From assembly GCF_001054325.1 (NCBI RefSeq), contig NZ_JVVM01000033.1:1-64000 (forward strand): 64,000 nucleotides of DNA, in the 5' to 3' direction. Shown here in pieces: positions 1 through 8,205 of this stretch (the stretch's first letter is position 1; each line of letters begins with the position of its first letter). Origin of the DNA: Corynebacterium vitaeruminis (GTDB lineage Bacteria; Actinomycetota; Actinomycetes; Mycobacteriales; Mycobacteriaceae). A program made the position numbers and the translations under genes. The notes below the pieces were generated by a model. The model saw only the letters and a list, made by a program, of their open reading frames with translations. It made no database searches and had not been told where the DNA came from.

Positions 1-50
1 CTAACCTTCTGATCCGTAGTCAGATGCTCTATCCGTTGAGCTACGGGCGC
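1..50 (-). tRNA. tRNA-Arg(ACG), 3' part outside window
   Basis: These 50 bases are identical to positions 4551-4600, the 5' two thirds of the complete tRNA-Arg described there: acceptor 5' strand, D arm, anticodon arm with ACG, and the start of the variable/T region. The mature 5' end is at 50; the T arm and 3' end lie outside the window. The flanks beyond the 5' end differ between the two copies, so only the tRNA is duplicated, as far as can be seen. Confidence 0.9.
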
Positions 51-275
51 ATTATGTTGTTATTCAGCGACTCTGGGTAATTCCCTCGGTCCCTGCAACG
101 AATAGATACTTTACTCAACCTGCGAAGTTTTACAAAATCACCTGTTCAAGCAACCTTTTTGGGCACTTATTCAAGTACATATCCGTTGCACATTAACAAC
201 AGGTTTCGTTGCGGTTACCCCGGTCTAACCGGCCCCCGGAGGCCGGCACCGGCGCGGACCGGAGAAACCGAGGAA
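51..275. other. intergenic between tRNA-Arg and purL
   Basis: This stretch holds the 5' flank of the tRNA-Arg copy at 1-50 and the 3' flank of purL. A GC-rich inverted repeat (CCGG...CCGG, about 229-248) lies just after the purL stop but has no T-run, so I do not call it a terminator. I see no convincing gene. Confidence 0.5.
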
Positions 276-3200
276 CTACTCGCCGCGGACCCAGCGGACA
301 GCGTTGCCGAAGATGTCCTGCTCACCAATGCCCGGAATGTTGCGCATCAGGCCTTCGCGGAAACGCTCCGGGTGGCCCATCTTGCCCAGAATCCTGCCGT
401 CAGCACTGACAATGCCCTCAATGGCGTAGCAGGAACCGTTCGGGTTGGCTGGCGCTTCCATCGTCGGCACGCCCTCGGCATCGCCATCGGTATCGACGTA
501 CTGGAAAGCGACCTGACCGGCCTCGAACAGGCGGCGAGCCTCGTCCTCGGAAACCACGAAACGGCCCTCACCGTGAGAAACCGGCATGAGGTGGATCTGG
601 CCCGGCTCGAAACCGCGCAGCCACGGGGAATCCACGGTAGTCACGCGGGTGGTGGCGATACGGGAAACGTGACGCAGCTGGCGATTGTGGGCCAGGGTCG
701 GCGAATCCTCACGGAGCTGCGCCGGGTCGCCATACGGCAGGAAGCCGGACTTGACCAGCGCCTGGAAACCGTTACAAATACCGAGCACAAGACCGTTGTC
801 GGCCACAAACTCCTTGACGGCGGCTGCGACATCGTCGGAACGCAGGAACGCGGCGGTGAACTTGGCGGACCCGTCCGGCTCATCACCCAGGGAGAAGCCG
901 CCGGAGAAGGCGAGGATATCGGCGTCCTGAAGCTTCTCGATAAACGCCTTCGTGTCCTCCGCGAGCATTGCCGGGGTCAGGTTGCGGATCACGTGGAACT
1001 CATAGGTAGCGCCAGCCGCGACGAACGCCTCGGCCATGTCGTACTCGGAGTTGGTACCCGGAAAGACCGGCAGCAACACGTGGACATCCTTCTTGCCCGG
1101 GCTCTGCAGGTCGGTCTCAGTCGCGCTGACCTGATTAGCGAACTCCGGCAGGGCCTCGCCCTCGTACTCATTGAGCGGGAAGACCTCACTGTATCCGGAC
1201 TCCATCGCTTCCAGAGCCTCAGCGACAGTGAAGGACTCCTCACCGAAGCGCAGCGTGCCCGACTCGTCCGTAGCGCCAATCTTCACGGCACCCTCAACAG
1301 CCTGACCAGCCGGAACAGCCACAACGATGGAGCCCAGCGGAGCCTCCGGCAACGATGCCTCCAGGCCCACGCCGTTGCCCACAGCCATGTTCACCAAGGT
1401 CGCAGCCAGATCCGCATTGGCAACAGCCGAAGCAGCAGCCGGACGCAGCTCGCGCACAGCAGCAAACAGCTCGTTGAGCTGCTCGTAGTTCGGTTCCCCG
1501 GACTCGAGCGGCTTGTGCGCAAACAGGTAGAGGTCGAAGTTACCGGCCGGGATTGCAGCGGACACAGCGTCGGTTTCGTCCATTGCAGCGACCGCAAAGG
1601 TCACCAGTGTCGCCGGCACGTGCAGGTCCTCGCCGTAGGTGCCGGACATGGAGTCCTTACCACCAATGGCCGCAACCTGGAAGCCGTCCTGAGCCTCGAG
1701 CAGGCCGAGCAGAGCCTGCGCAACCTCGCCCCAGCGCTGCGGATCCTGGTCCAGGCGCTGGAAGTACTCCTGCACACTCAGCCAGGCGCCGCGCGGATCG
1801 CCACCGGCCGCTGCGAGCTTAGCCAGAGCCTCCACCACGGAGTAGGAACCCATGAGGTACGGGGACTCGTCGGCAAGCGATGGCGAGTAACCCCAGGTCA
1901 TGATGGATGCGGTGGTCGTGCCGCCATCGACCGGCAGTGTCTGGATCGACGCCTGCTCGTCGGTCTTCTGCGACGCGCCGCCGTACGGCATGAGCACGGT
2001 GGAGCGGCCGACGGTCGAGTCGAACTGCTCGATCATGCCCTCCTGGGAGCCCGCCGTCGCCGCACGCAGCGACTCAAGCACGCTCGCCGGAGCCTGCTTT
2101 ACGACGCCGCCCTCCGCAGCAACCATCTCGACGTTCTGGGCGCGGTCAGCGCCGTTGGTGTCAATGAACTCACGGGAGAGGTCGAACACGACCTCGTCGC
2201 CCATGAACATGCGCAGTCGACCGGTGTCGGTGATGTCGGCCAGTGCGACGGCCTCAATGTTCTCTTCGGCAGCGGCGGCGATGATGAAGTCGGCGTCCTC
2301 CGGGCGTACGACCAGCGCCATGCGCTCCTGGGACTCGGAAATTGCAATCTCGCGGGCATTCAGACCGGCGTACTTCAGCGGCACGCGCTCGAGGTGAATG
2401 TCGATGGAGTCCGCCAGCTCACCGACCGCAACGGACACGCCACCAGCGCCGAAGTCATTACAGCGGACAATCTTGGTGGCGACATCCTCGCGGCGGAACA
2501 GGCGCTGAATCTTGCGCTCGTTGACCGGGTTACCCTTCTGCACCTCAGCACCGGAACGGCCCAGCGAGTCCTCATCGTGCGCCTTCGACGAACCGGTCGC
2601 ACCGCCGACGCCGTCACGGCCGGTTCGGCCACCGAGCATGATCACCACATCGCCCGGCGCGGGTTCGAGGCGCTTGACGTTGTCTGCCGGAGCAGCGGCG
2701 ACGACGGCTCCGAGCTCCATTCGCTTAGCGACGTATCCCGGGTGAACCAGCTCGCGCACACCAGTGGTGGCCAGACCGATCTGGTTGCCGTAGGAGGAGT
2801 AGCCGGCTGCGGCACGAGAGGAAATATCGCGCTGTGGCAGCTTGCCCTCGAGAGTCTGCTCGCGCGGGGTGTTGATGTCACCTGCGCCGGACAGACGCAT
2901 GGCCTGGTAGACCCAGGAGCGACCCGACAGCGGGTCGCGGATTGCGCCCCCGAGACAGGTGGAGGCGCCACCGAAAGGCTCGATCTCGGTCGGGTGGTTG
3001 TGGGTCTCATTCTTGAACATGAGGAGCCACTTGCGGTCATCGCCCTCGACATCGACGTAGACGGAGCAGGCGTTAATTTCCTCGGAGACCTCCTGGTCCT
3101 CCATCACGCCCGTGCGACGCAGTTCGCGGCCCATGATGGTGCCCATGTCCATCAAGGTGCGTGGCTTGTGCGTGCGGCCGTTGAGCTCACGCAGCTCGTC

Positions 3201-3923
3201 GTAACGACGCAGCGCACGGTCGAGCTGCGCGGCAAAGCGCGGCTCGTTGTTCTCGATGGAGGTAAGCTCGGTATTGAAGGTGGTGTGGCGGCAGTGGTCC
3301 GACCAGTAGGTGTCCAGCGCGGACAGCTCAACTTCAGTCGGAGTGCGGCCCTCGGAGCGGAAGTAGTCCTGGATGGTCTTCAGGTCGGCCAGCGACATGG
3401 CCATGCCGTCGGCTGCGAGCAGCTCGGCCAAGCCTTCGTCATCCAGCTCGGTGAAGCCCGGGTACTCCTTCAGCGGCTCAATCTCGCCCATGCTCGGGCG
3501 ACGCAGGACGCTCAGGTTCTTCTCCCCCGACTCGACCGGGTTAATGAGGAAGGAGCGCACGGCGTCATTCACCGGTGCGTCGAAAACGTAGAGCGTGGCC
3601 GAGGTGATCTGCGCGCGGGTTTCCGGGCGGAGCAGACGCAGGGCCTGCTCGGCGGCATCGGCACGCTGGTCGTACTGGCCAGGAAGTGGCTCGACAGCAA
3701 GGTAGTTCCCCAGCTCGGCGGGGGCCGGGAGCTCGGCCAGCTCGTCGACACGCGAATCAGCAACTACCGACTCACGCAGCGCGACGAGATCCTCCTCCGT
3801 CGCATCGAAAGCATCGTAGAGATAGTAGATTGCCACCTCACCGTCCTGGCCGATCGAGGACAGCAGCGTCGCTTCCTCATTGCGGAACTCGGGCTTACGG
3901 CGAACGGCTAGACGGGCGTCCAT
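276..3923 (-). CDS. purL: phosphoribosylformylglycinamidine synthase, single-chain (PurS-PurL-PurQ fused) form
   Basis: Purine biosynthesis: converts FGAR, glutamine and ATP to FGAM. The 1215-residue chain contains in one polypeptide what most corynebacteria are expected to encode as purS, purQ and purL. Visible motifs are the N-terminal LPGQYDQRAD and YWSDHCRHTTFNTEL blocks, the two ATP-grasp-like AIRS halves, and a C-terminal class I amidotransferase with LGICNGFQ (Cys nucleophile) and SHGEGRF. The N-terminal wording resembles the clostridial/bifidobacterial clade (TIGR01857 type) rather than the E. coli clade. ATG 3923 was chosen over the upstream in-frame ATG at 3965 because AGGAG lies about 7 nt before it. 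It is flanked by identical tRNA-Arg copies. Product is secure; transfer is inference. Confidence 0.93.
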   Translation of the reverse strand: MDARLAVRRKPEFRNEEATLLSSIGQDGEVAIYYLYDAFDATEEDLVALRESVVADSRVDELAELPAPAELGNYLAVEPLPGQYDQRADAAEQALRLLRPETRAQITSATLYVFDAPVNDAVRSFLINPVESGEKNLSVLRRPSMGEIEPLKEYPGFTELDDEGLAELLAADGMAMSLADLKTIQDYFRSEGRTPTEVELSALDTYWSDHCRHTTFNTELTSIENNEPRFAAQLDRALRRYDELRELNGRTHKPRTLMDMGTIMGRELRRTGVMEDQEVSEEINACSVYVDVEGDDRKWLLMFKNETHNHPTEIEPFGGASTCLGGAIRDPLSGRSWVYQAMRLSGAGDINTPREQTLEGKLPQRDISSRAAAGYSSYGNQIGLATTGVRELVHPGYVAKRMELGAVVAAAPADNVKRLEPAPGDVVIMLGGRTGRDGVGGATGSSKAHDEDSLGRSGAEVQKGNPVNERKIQRLFRREDVATKIVRCNDFGAGGVSVAVGELADSIDIHLERVPLKYAGLNAREIAISESQERMALVVRPEDADFIIAAAAEENIEAVALADITDTGRLRMFMGDEVVFDLSREFIDTNGADRAQNVEMVAAEGGVVKQAPASVLESLRAATAGSQEGMIEQFDSTVGRSTVLMPYGGASQKTDEQASIQTLPVDGGTTTASIMTWGYSPSLADESPYLMGSYSVVEALAKLAAAGGDPRGAWLSVQEYFQRLDQDPQRWGEVAQALLGLLEAQDGFQVAAIGGKDSMSGTYGEDLHVPATLVTFAVAAMDETDAVSAAIPAGNFDLYLFAHKPLESGEPNYEQLNELFAAVRELRPAAASAVANADLAATLVNMAVGNGVGLEASLPEAPLGSIVVAVPAGQAVEGAVKIGATDESGTLRFGEESFTVAEALEAMESGYSEVFPLNEYEGEALPEFANQVSATETDLQSPGKKDVHVLLPVFPGTNSEYDMAEAFVAAGATYEFHVIRNLTPAMLAEDTKAFIEKLQDADILAFSGGFSLGDEPDGSAKFTAAFLRSDDVAAAVKEFVADNGLVLGICNGFQALVKSGFLPYGDPAQLREDSPTLAHNRQLRHVSRIATTRVTTVDSPWLRGFEPGQIHLMPVSHGEGRFVVSEDEARRLFEAGQVAFQYVDTDGDAEGVPTMEAPANPNGSCYAIEGIVSADGRILGKMGHPERFREGLMRNIPGIGEQDIFGNAVRWVRGE

Positions 3924-4159
3924 CAAGGCTCCTATCGAAATACGGGGAGGGCAACCGGGGTTCAAGTCTATTCCAACTGTTCAGGATAGGAAAATGTCCC
4001 TCGGTACGCGAGGTGGACGGCGCGGGGCGGAAGCCCCGATTGACCAAGTACAAGGCCAGGCTAATCGGATTCGGCCAGGCAAAGGCTGCGCGGGGGTGTT
4101 GGAGGTACGGCCGTGGCGGCTCAGGGAGGTGGTGAGTCGGGCGGCAGGTCCGGGTTGGT

Positions 4160-4237
4160 GCCTGTTATTGCACGTTGTTGCCTGTGCTGCGCGTTGCTAC
4201 CTGTTGCTGCGCGTTGTTGCCTGTGCTGCGCGTTGCT
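4160..4237. repeat. 39-bp tandem repeat, two copies
   Basis: Two adjacent 39-bp units; a 25-nt block is exactly repeated at 4174-4198 and 4213-4237. Each unit splits into two roughly 19-20-bp related halves (TTGCCTGTGCTGCGCG-like). It lies in the intergenic region upstream of purL and directly before the phased ATAAGTG array, and does not look coding. Confidence 0.8.
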
Positions 4238-4262
4238 GAAGCAAGGGAGCTGGTTCGTTGTC

Positions 4263-4430
4263 TTATCGATGCATAGTTCACCCATCGATTCGCTATAGCC
4301 TGGCCACAAGTGAACAGCGCATCGACAAGTGCATACGTAGCACCCACAGCGCGCGCATAAGTGGCGCAAAACCATCGACAGGTCACGAGAAACCATCGAT
4401 AAGTGACCGAACCCTGGCCACAAGTGAAGG
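4263..4430. repeat. phased ATAAGTG-like motif array, locus 1
   Basis: Six forward copies of A(T/C)AAGTG preceded by ATCG, GGCC or GCGC begin at 4306, 4325, 4357, 4378, 4399 and 4420. The spacings are 19, 32, 21, 21 and 21 bp, so the copies fall on about the same face of the helix. The copy at 4378 is the most degraded. A head inverted repeat GTTCAC (4276-4281)/GTGAAC (4310-4315) precedes them. The same architecture occurs at 14238-14495. Function unknown. Confidence 0.8.
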
Positions 4431-4493
4431 ACCGCGCTGCCCCGCCCCGCAATGCCTCGGCTTGCGCTGCACTGCCAGGTAATAAATACAAAA

Positions 4494-4520
4494 AGACCCG
4501 CACCTACAAGGTACGGGTCT
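4494..4520 (-). terminator. rho-independent terminator after tRNA-Ser/tRNA-Arg
   Basis: On the minus strand AGACCCG (4520-4514) pairs with CGGGTCT (4500-4494), with an inner GGT/ACC extension. The stem is followed by a T-rich tail at 4493-4481. It lies just beyond the tRNA-Arg 3' end. Confidence 0.85.
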
Positions 4521-4524
4521 GAAC

Positions 4525-4600
4525 TGGTGCGCCCGAAGGGATTCGAACCCCTAACCTTCTGATCCGTAGTCAGATGCTCTATCCGTTGAGCTACGGGCGC
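4525..4600 (-). tRNA. tRNA-Arg(ACG)
   Basis: Complete 76-nt cloverleaf including an encoded CCA (4527-4525). The 7-bp acceptor is GCGCCCG/CGGGCGC, the anticodon loop is CUACGGA with anticodon ACG, and the T loop is GGTTCGAATCC-like. It lies 3 nt after tRNA-Ser and before a terminator, so the two are probably co-transcribed. Its first 50 nt are identical to positions 1-50. Confidence 0.97.
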
Positions 4601-4603
4601 GTG

Positions 4604-4695
4604 TGGCGGAGGCGAGAGGATTCGAACCTCCGGCCCGTCGCAAGACAGGCAACTCCTTAGCAGGGAGCCCCATTCGGCCGCTCTGGCACGCCTCC
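4604..4695 (-). tRNA. tRNA-Ser(GCT)
   Basis: A 92-nt class II tRNA with a long variable arm and encoded CCA at 4606-4604. The acceptor is GGAGGCG/CGCCTCC and the anticodon loop CUGCUAA reads GCU. It is transcribed ahead of tRNA-Arg. Confidence 0.97.
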
Positions 4696-4893
4696 AAAAC
4701 CACTGGCATCGATCCCGCTTCAGCAAAGCTGTTCGCCATTGCGTTGACAAGACCAAATAACCGCAGCCAATCCTACAGAACACAAGAATTGAAAAGCAAA
4801 ACACCCGCGAAGCCACCGAATACGGCACCACAAATAGCGACCACACCTTGGGATTTTGCGGGGATTTTGTACTGCCCAATCCGGGCCATGTTC

Positions 4894-4899
4894 TACAGT
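4894..4899 (+). promoter_or_regulatory. -10 element for pat (leaderless type)
   Basis: TACAGT ends 7 nt before the ATG at 4907. No Shine-Dalgarno sequence is visible, which suggests transcription starts at the start codon. Confidence 0.5.
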
Positions 4900-4906
4900 T
4901 AGGCCT

Positions 4907-6046
4907 ATGACCAACGATGCATCTTCAGTTCAGCCCAAAACTCGCGCCGACCTCGAGCAGGTTCCGGCCTATGTCCCGGGCAAAGCTGTGCCCGGCGCGC
5001 TGAAGATCGCGTCCAATGAAATGACTCAGCCGCCGCTGCCCGCGGTGGTGAAGGCCATCTCGCAGACCATTTCCGACCCAACTACCAGCCCGAACCGCTA
5101 CCCGGACATGGGCGCGGTTGACCTGCGCACTAAGCTCGGCGAGCACCTGGGGCTGCCTATGGAACAGGTCGCGGTCGGTTGCGGTTCCTCCGCTCTGTGC
5201 CTGCAGCTCGTGCAGGCGACCTGTGCGGATGGGGATGAGGTCGTGTTCCCGTGGCGCAGCTTCGAGGCCTACCCCATCCTCGCTCGCGTCGCCGGGGCTA
5301 CTCCGGTGCCGGTGCCGCTGGATGCACAGGGCCGCAATGACCTCCCGGCAATGGCCGCCGCTATCACCGACCGCACGCGCCTGATTTTCGTCTGCAATCC
5401 CAACAACCCAACGGGCACGACCGTCACTCGCGAGACATTCGCGGAGTTCATGGCGCAGGTTCCGGGCGATGTTGTGGTCGCTCTCGACGAGGCCTACATC
5501 GAGCTGGTGGACGAGGCCACTCATGCCGCTACCCCGTTGGCACACGAGCTGCTGGATACCTACCCCAACCTGGTTGGCTTGCGCACATTCTCCAAGGTCT
5601 ACGGCCTGGCCGGGCTCCGCGTGGGCTACATGTTCGGCCCGGAGCAGCTTGTGGAGGCCGTGAATAAGGTCGCTATCCCCTTCTCCGTAAACACTCTCGC
5701 GCAGATCGCCGCGCTCACTTCGCTGGACGCACAGGAAGAGCTCACCGCCCGCATCGCCGAGGTCCGCGCACAGCGCGTCGCCGTCACCGAGGCCATCAAC
5801 GCCGCCACCGGCCGCGAGACGGTGCTGCCGAACTCGCAGGCCAACTTCATTTGGATCGGCGAGGATCGGATTGCCGATCTCTCTTTGCTTGACGACGTCT
5901 CCGTGGCCACCACCACGGATCTCGGTGACTTCCTGGCAAAGCGCAACATTCTCATCCGCTGCTTTGCCAGCGAAGGTGCCCGCATCACCATCACTACCGA
6001 AGAAGAGACTTCGAAGCTGCTGGCTGCGCTAGGAATTGAGCACTAG
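4907..6046 (+). CDS. pat: aromatic amino acid (HisC-like) aminotransferase
   Basis: A 379-residue PLP-dependent fold type I aminotransferase of the HisC/Pat subfamily, expected to move the amino group to phenylpyruvate or related aromatic 2-oxo acids. Visible features are the N-terminal LASNE-like stretch (KIASNEM), FVCNPNNPTG, the DEAYIE aspartate, FSKVYGLAGLRVGY with the Schiff-base lysine, and a C-terminal arginine in LIRCFASEG. ATG 4907 follows a TACAGT -10 element, so it is preferred to the in-frame ATG at 4856. Phenylalanine/tyrosine versus histidinol-phosphate specificity cannot be separated with certainty by eye; the gene stands alone, away from his genes. Confidence 0.85.
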   Translation: MTNDASSVQPKTRADLEQVPAYVPGKAVPGALKIASNEMTQPPLPAVVKAISQTISDPTTSPNRYPDMGAVDLRTKLGEHLGLPMEQVAVGCGSSALCLQLVQATCADGDEVVFPWRSFEAYPILARVAGATPVPVPLDAQGRNDLPAMAAAITDRTRLIFVCNPNNPTGTTVTRETFAEFMAQVPGDVVVALDEAYIELVDEATHAATPLAHELLDTYPNLVGLRTFSKVYGLAGLRVGYMFGPEQLVEAVNKVAIPFSVNTLAQIAALTSLDAQEELTARIAEVRAQRVAVTEAINAATGRETVLPNSQANFIWIGEDRIADLSLLDDVSVATTTDLGDFLAKRNILIRCFASEGARITITTEEETSKLLAALGIEH

Positions 6047-6060
6047 CAGCTATCGCTCAG

Positions 6061-6975
6061 CTAGCAGGTGCCAGCGCGGCCAGTGGTCGCGCCACCACTG
6101 CGCTCAATCGCCTTTGCGATGCGGTCGAGCATTTGCTGGCCGGTCTCATAGGTGCCGTCGTCAGGCTGGGCTGCGATAGCGACACCAACGAAGGTGCCCG
6201 GCTTTTTGCCCGGCAAGTAACCGAACTGTCGCACCAAATAGATACCCTCATCATCGGGACCCCAACCACCCTTGAAGTGGGCACCAGGGATGCGTCCGAG
6301 GCCGTAGGACTGTTCCTCGGCAATCTGCCCCATGAGGTCAGCGACCTGTGGTCCCGCCTCGATGCACTGCAGATTGGCGCCGAAGGTCGCCTGGTCACGC
6401 AAATCCCACTGCGTCTGTCCGAAGACTGTGTATTCCGCGCGGATGCGGTCAGTGCCCATGACGGTGCGGGTATCGTGCCCCTCTCGGAGAATCTCATCGG
6501 TGGTCGCGCCCGCGGTCGCGTCATCGCCCAGGGAGTACCACAAGGACTCAGCCGCGTCGTTGTCGGAAACCGTGACTGCAGCTTCCACCTGGGGGTCCAC
6601 CCCGGATTGACGCACGTAGGCCACGGCGATTGGCACCTTGGAGGTCGACCAAGCCGGACCAGTCTTAAAGTCACCCGTCGAAACCACCTGGGAGTCGTTG
6701 TTCGGTGTTGCCAGAGCGGCGCCGGCCAGACCGCCGAATTCCTTTTGCGCGGACTTCACGGCCTCGACAACTTCGCGAGGCATCTCACCAGGCACAACTT
6801 TTCCATCGGAGGATGCGCCGCTGGGGCCGTCGTCAAGCGGATTGGACAGCGTCGGCGACGGCATGGCCGACGAGTCGGAGTCCGTGTCGATGGTGCAGGC
6901 GCTGAGGCCGAGCGTGACGACGGTGGTTACAGCGAGAGCTACTCGGAGGCGTTTAGACAATGTGCACCGTCGCAT
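6061..6975 (-). CDS. lipoprotein with serine beta-lactamase/PBP-like fold (LppW-like)
   Basis: A 304-residue exported lipoprotein: signal peptide with lipobox LSAC near residue 27, a Ser/Pro/Asp-rich linker, then a domain with STSK, SDND and KGG in the order and spacing of the SxxK, SDN and KTG motifs of penicillin-interacting enzymes. The resemblance is to mycobacterial LppW-type proteins; true beta-lactamase activity is not implied and no Glu166-type residue is obvious. The start overlaps the end of the upstream gene by 23 nt, suggesting coupled translation with that membrane protein. A TTG at 6960 is an alternative start. Confidence 0.7.
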   Translation of the reverse strand: MRRCTLSKRLRVALAVTTVVTLGLSACTIDTDSDSSAMPSPTLSNPLDDGPSGASSDGKVVPGEMPREVVEAVKSAQKEFGGLAGAALATPNNDSQVVSTGDFKTGPAWSTSKVPIAVAYVRQSGVDPQVEAAVTVSDNDAAESLWYSLGDDATAGATTDEILREGHDTRTVMGTDRIRAEYTVFGQTQWDLRDQATFGANLQCIEAGPQVADLMGQIAEEQSYGLGRIPGAHFKGGWGPDDEGIYLVRQFGYLPGKKPGTFVGVAIAAQPDDGTYETGQQMLDRIAKAIERSGGATTGRAGTC

Positions 6976-7687
6976 TCGTACCGCCGGTGCAGGTGACGAC
7001 CTCGCCGTTATCGCGGCAGGTCATGGTGTAAGTCTTGCCAGTTGTTGGACTGCTAGCGGTGACGGTGCCGCTGAGCTGCTTTGTAAGCTGATAATGCTCA
7101 ACGAAGGCATTGCGCACGTTGGTGGCAAACGGGCAGGTCGTGATATTACCGCCAACATCTTCTGCATATACCAAGTTCAAATCACCCGGATCACCAGAGC
7201 CGGAGCAGTGGCGCCAACTCGACGGCGGCTGGAACCCCTCAGCGCGATGCTTCTGCTCAGTGCCCGACGTGGTAGAGGAATCCTCGGTACTAGCGGACTG
7301 AGCTGGCTGGGATTGGGATGAGTTGCTGCTGGCCGAATTCACACCCCTCGAATCGGAGAAGTAGAAGTAGGCCATTGCGCCGACAAGGAGGGCGACCGCA
7401 ATGATTGCCAGGACAATGACTGCGATGGTCAACCCCTTGTTGCCGCTGCTCGGGTCAGCAGCCGGACCAAGCTGCGGACCGGGGACATAGGGAGCGGGGC
7501 GGTATGGTTCCGACTGCAATGGCTGGAAGCTCTGCGTTTGACTCTCGGGTTGCCCCCACTGCGGTTCTTCCACCGCACTCCACGCATTTGCTGGCGCATC
7601 TGCAGAGGGTTGATCATCTGACGTGTACGGATTAATGCTCCACTCACCGAACGAGTCGTCCGAGTGGTTACTCCGATTCGTTGCCAT
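6953..7687 (-). CDS. single-pass membrane protein with small C-terminal extracellular domain
   Basis: A 244-residue protein of unknown function. It has an acidic, Pro/Gln-rich cytoplasmic N-terminus, one transmembrane helix near residues 85-110, a Ser/Gln/Thr-rich stalk, and a C-terminal Cys-containing domain ending SPTTGKTYTMTC...CTGGTNATVHIV. That domain is also found in the protein at 42659-43333, so the two are paralogues. ATG 7687 is preferred to upstream ATGs (7720, 7780) because AAAGG stands about 7 nt before it. It overlaps the beta-lactamase-fold lipoprotein gene downstream, which suggests a shared envelope role. Confidence 0.7.
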   Translation of the reverse strand: MATNRSNHSDDSFGEWSINPYTSDDQPSADAPANAWSAVEEPQWGQPESQTQSFQPLQSEPYRPAPYVPGPQLGPAADPSSGNKGLTIAVIVLAIIAVALLVGAMAYFYFSDSRGVNSASSNSSQSQPAQSASTEDSSTTSGTEQKHRAEGFQPPSSWRHCSGSGDPGDLNLVYAEDVGGNITTCPFATNVRNAFVEHYQLTKQLSGTVTASSPTTGKTYTMTCRDNGEVVTCTGGTNATVHIV

Positions 7688-7884
7688 TGTTCGACCTTTT
7701 CCCTCAATACCGTCCGCCATTATGACGCTGAAATTATGTTGCAGCAAGACCGAGCTTACCGGTTCTGGCAACCCGCCCATACTGTTCCGGGGTTGTCGGC
7801 AAAAATCCCGAAGGCCCGCCTACCCACCCCAATCTCAATACCCGCCCCAGCCTCAACACATATGTCAACTTTTGAGGGAAATGA

Positions 7885-7917
7885 GAAACCCCCAGTAGAA
7901 CAACTACTGAGGGTTTC
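7885..7917 (-). terminator. terminator after tRNA-Ser(TGA)
   Basis: GAAACCCCCAGTAG (7885-7898) pairs with CTACTGAGGGTTTC (7904-7917), giving a 13-bp stem with one mismatch and a 5-nt loop. On the minus strand it is followed by a moderately T-rich tail and sits 7 nt beyond the tRNA. Confidence 0.7.
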
Positions 7918-7923
7918 CATCTG

Positions 7924-8008
7924 CGGAAGCAGGGGGATTTGAACCCCCGGAGGTGTGACCCTCGCTGGTTTTCAAGACCAGTGCATTCGGCCGCTCTGCC
8001 ATACTTCC
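7924..8008 (-). tRNA. tRNA-Ser(TGA)
   Basis: An 85-nt class II tRNA with acceptor GGAAGTA/TGCTTCC (one G-T pair), anticodon loop CUUGAAA reading UGA, and a long variable arm. The CCA end is not encoded (the 3' flank reads GCAG), unlike the two tRNAs at 4.5-4.7 kb. Confidence 0.95.
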
Positions 8009-8205
8009 AACGCCAACATCATAACCGCATACCGTCGTTAGGCAGCAAACGCCCTCATAACAGCCCTTGCCAGTACCTTTCACTAGCCCCTCATCCCAAA
8101 CCACACCCCAAGCATCCACCTCTGCAGACATAACTATTTTTGCCAATTACAAAAGAGTCGGAAATACCGCGTGCAGAACTAGTTTTTGCATTACCTTTGA
8201 AGACT

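Noticed and set aside
159..3911. 1250-codon open frame on the plus strand opposite purL
   Set aside because: It is the antisense of a gene with strong PurL motifs; its translation is rich in Arg/His/Val/Gly with no recognisable motif, as expected from a GC-rich shadow frame.
1..4600. Prophage or integrative element between the tRNA-Arg copies
   Set aside because: No integrase, recombinase or phage gene is present in the interval; only purL and repeats are seen, so transfer stays an inference.
4121..4879. Minus-strand frame of 252 codons with repeated SNAQHRQQRA
   Set aside because: It runs through two tRNA genes and a terminator; the peptide repeat only reflects the 39-bp DNA repeat.
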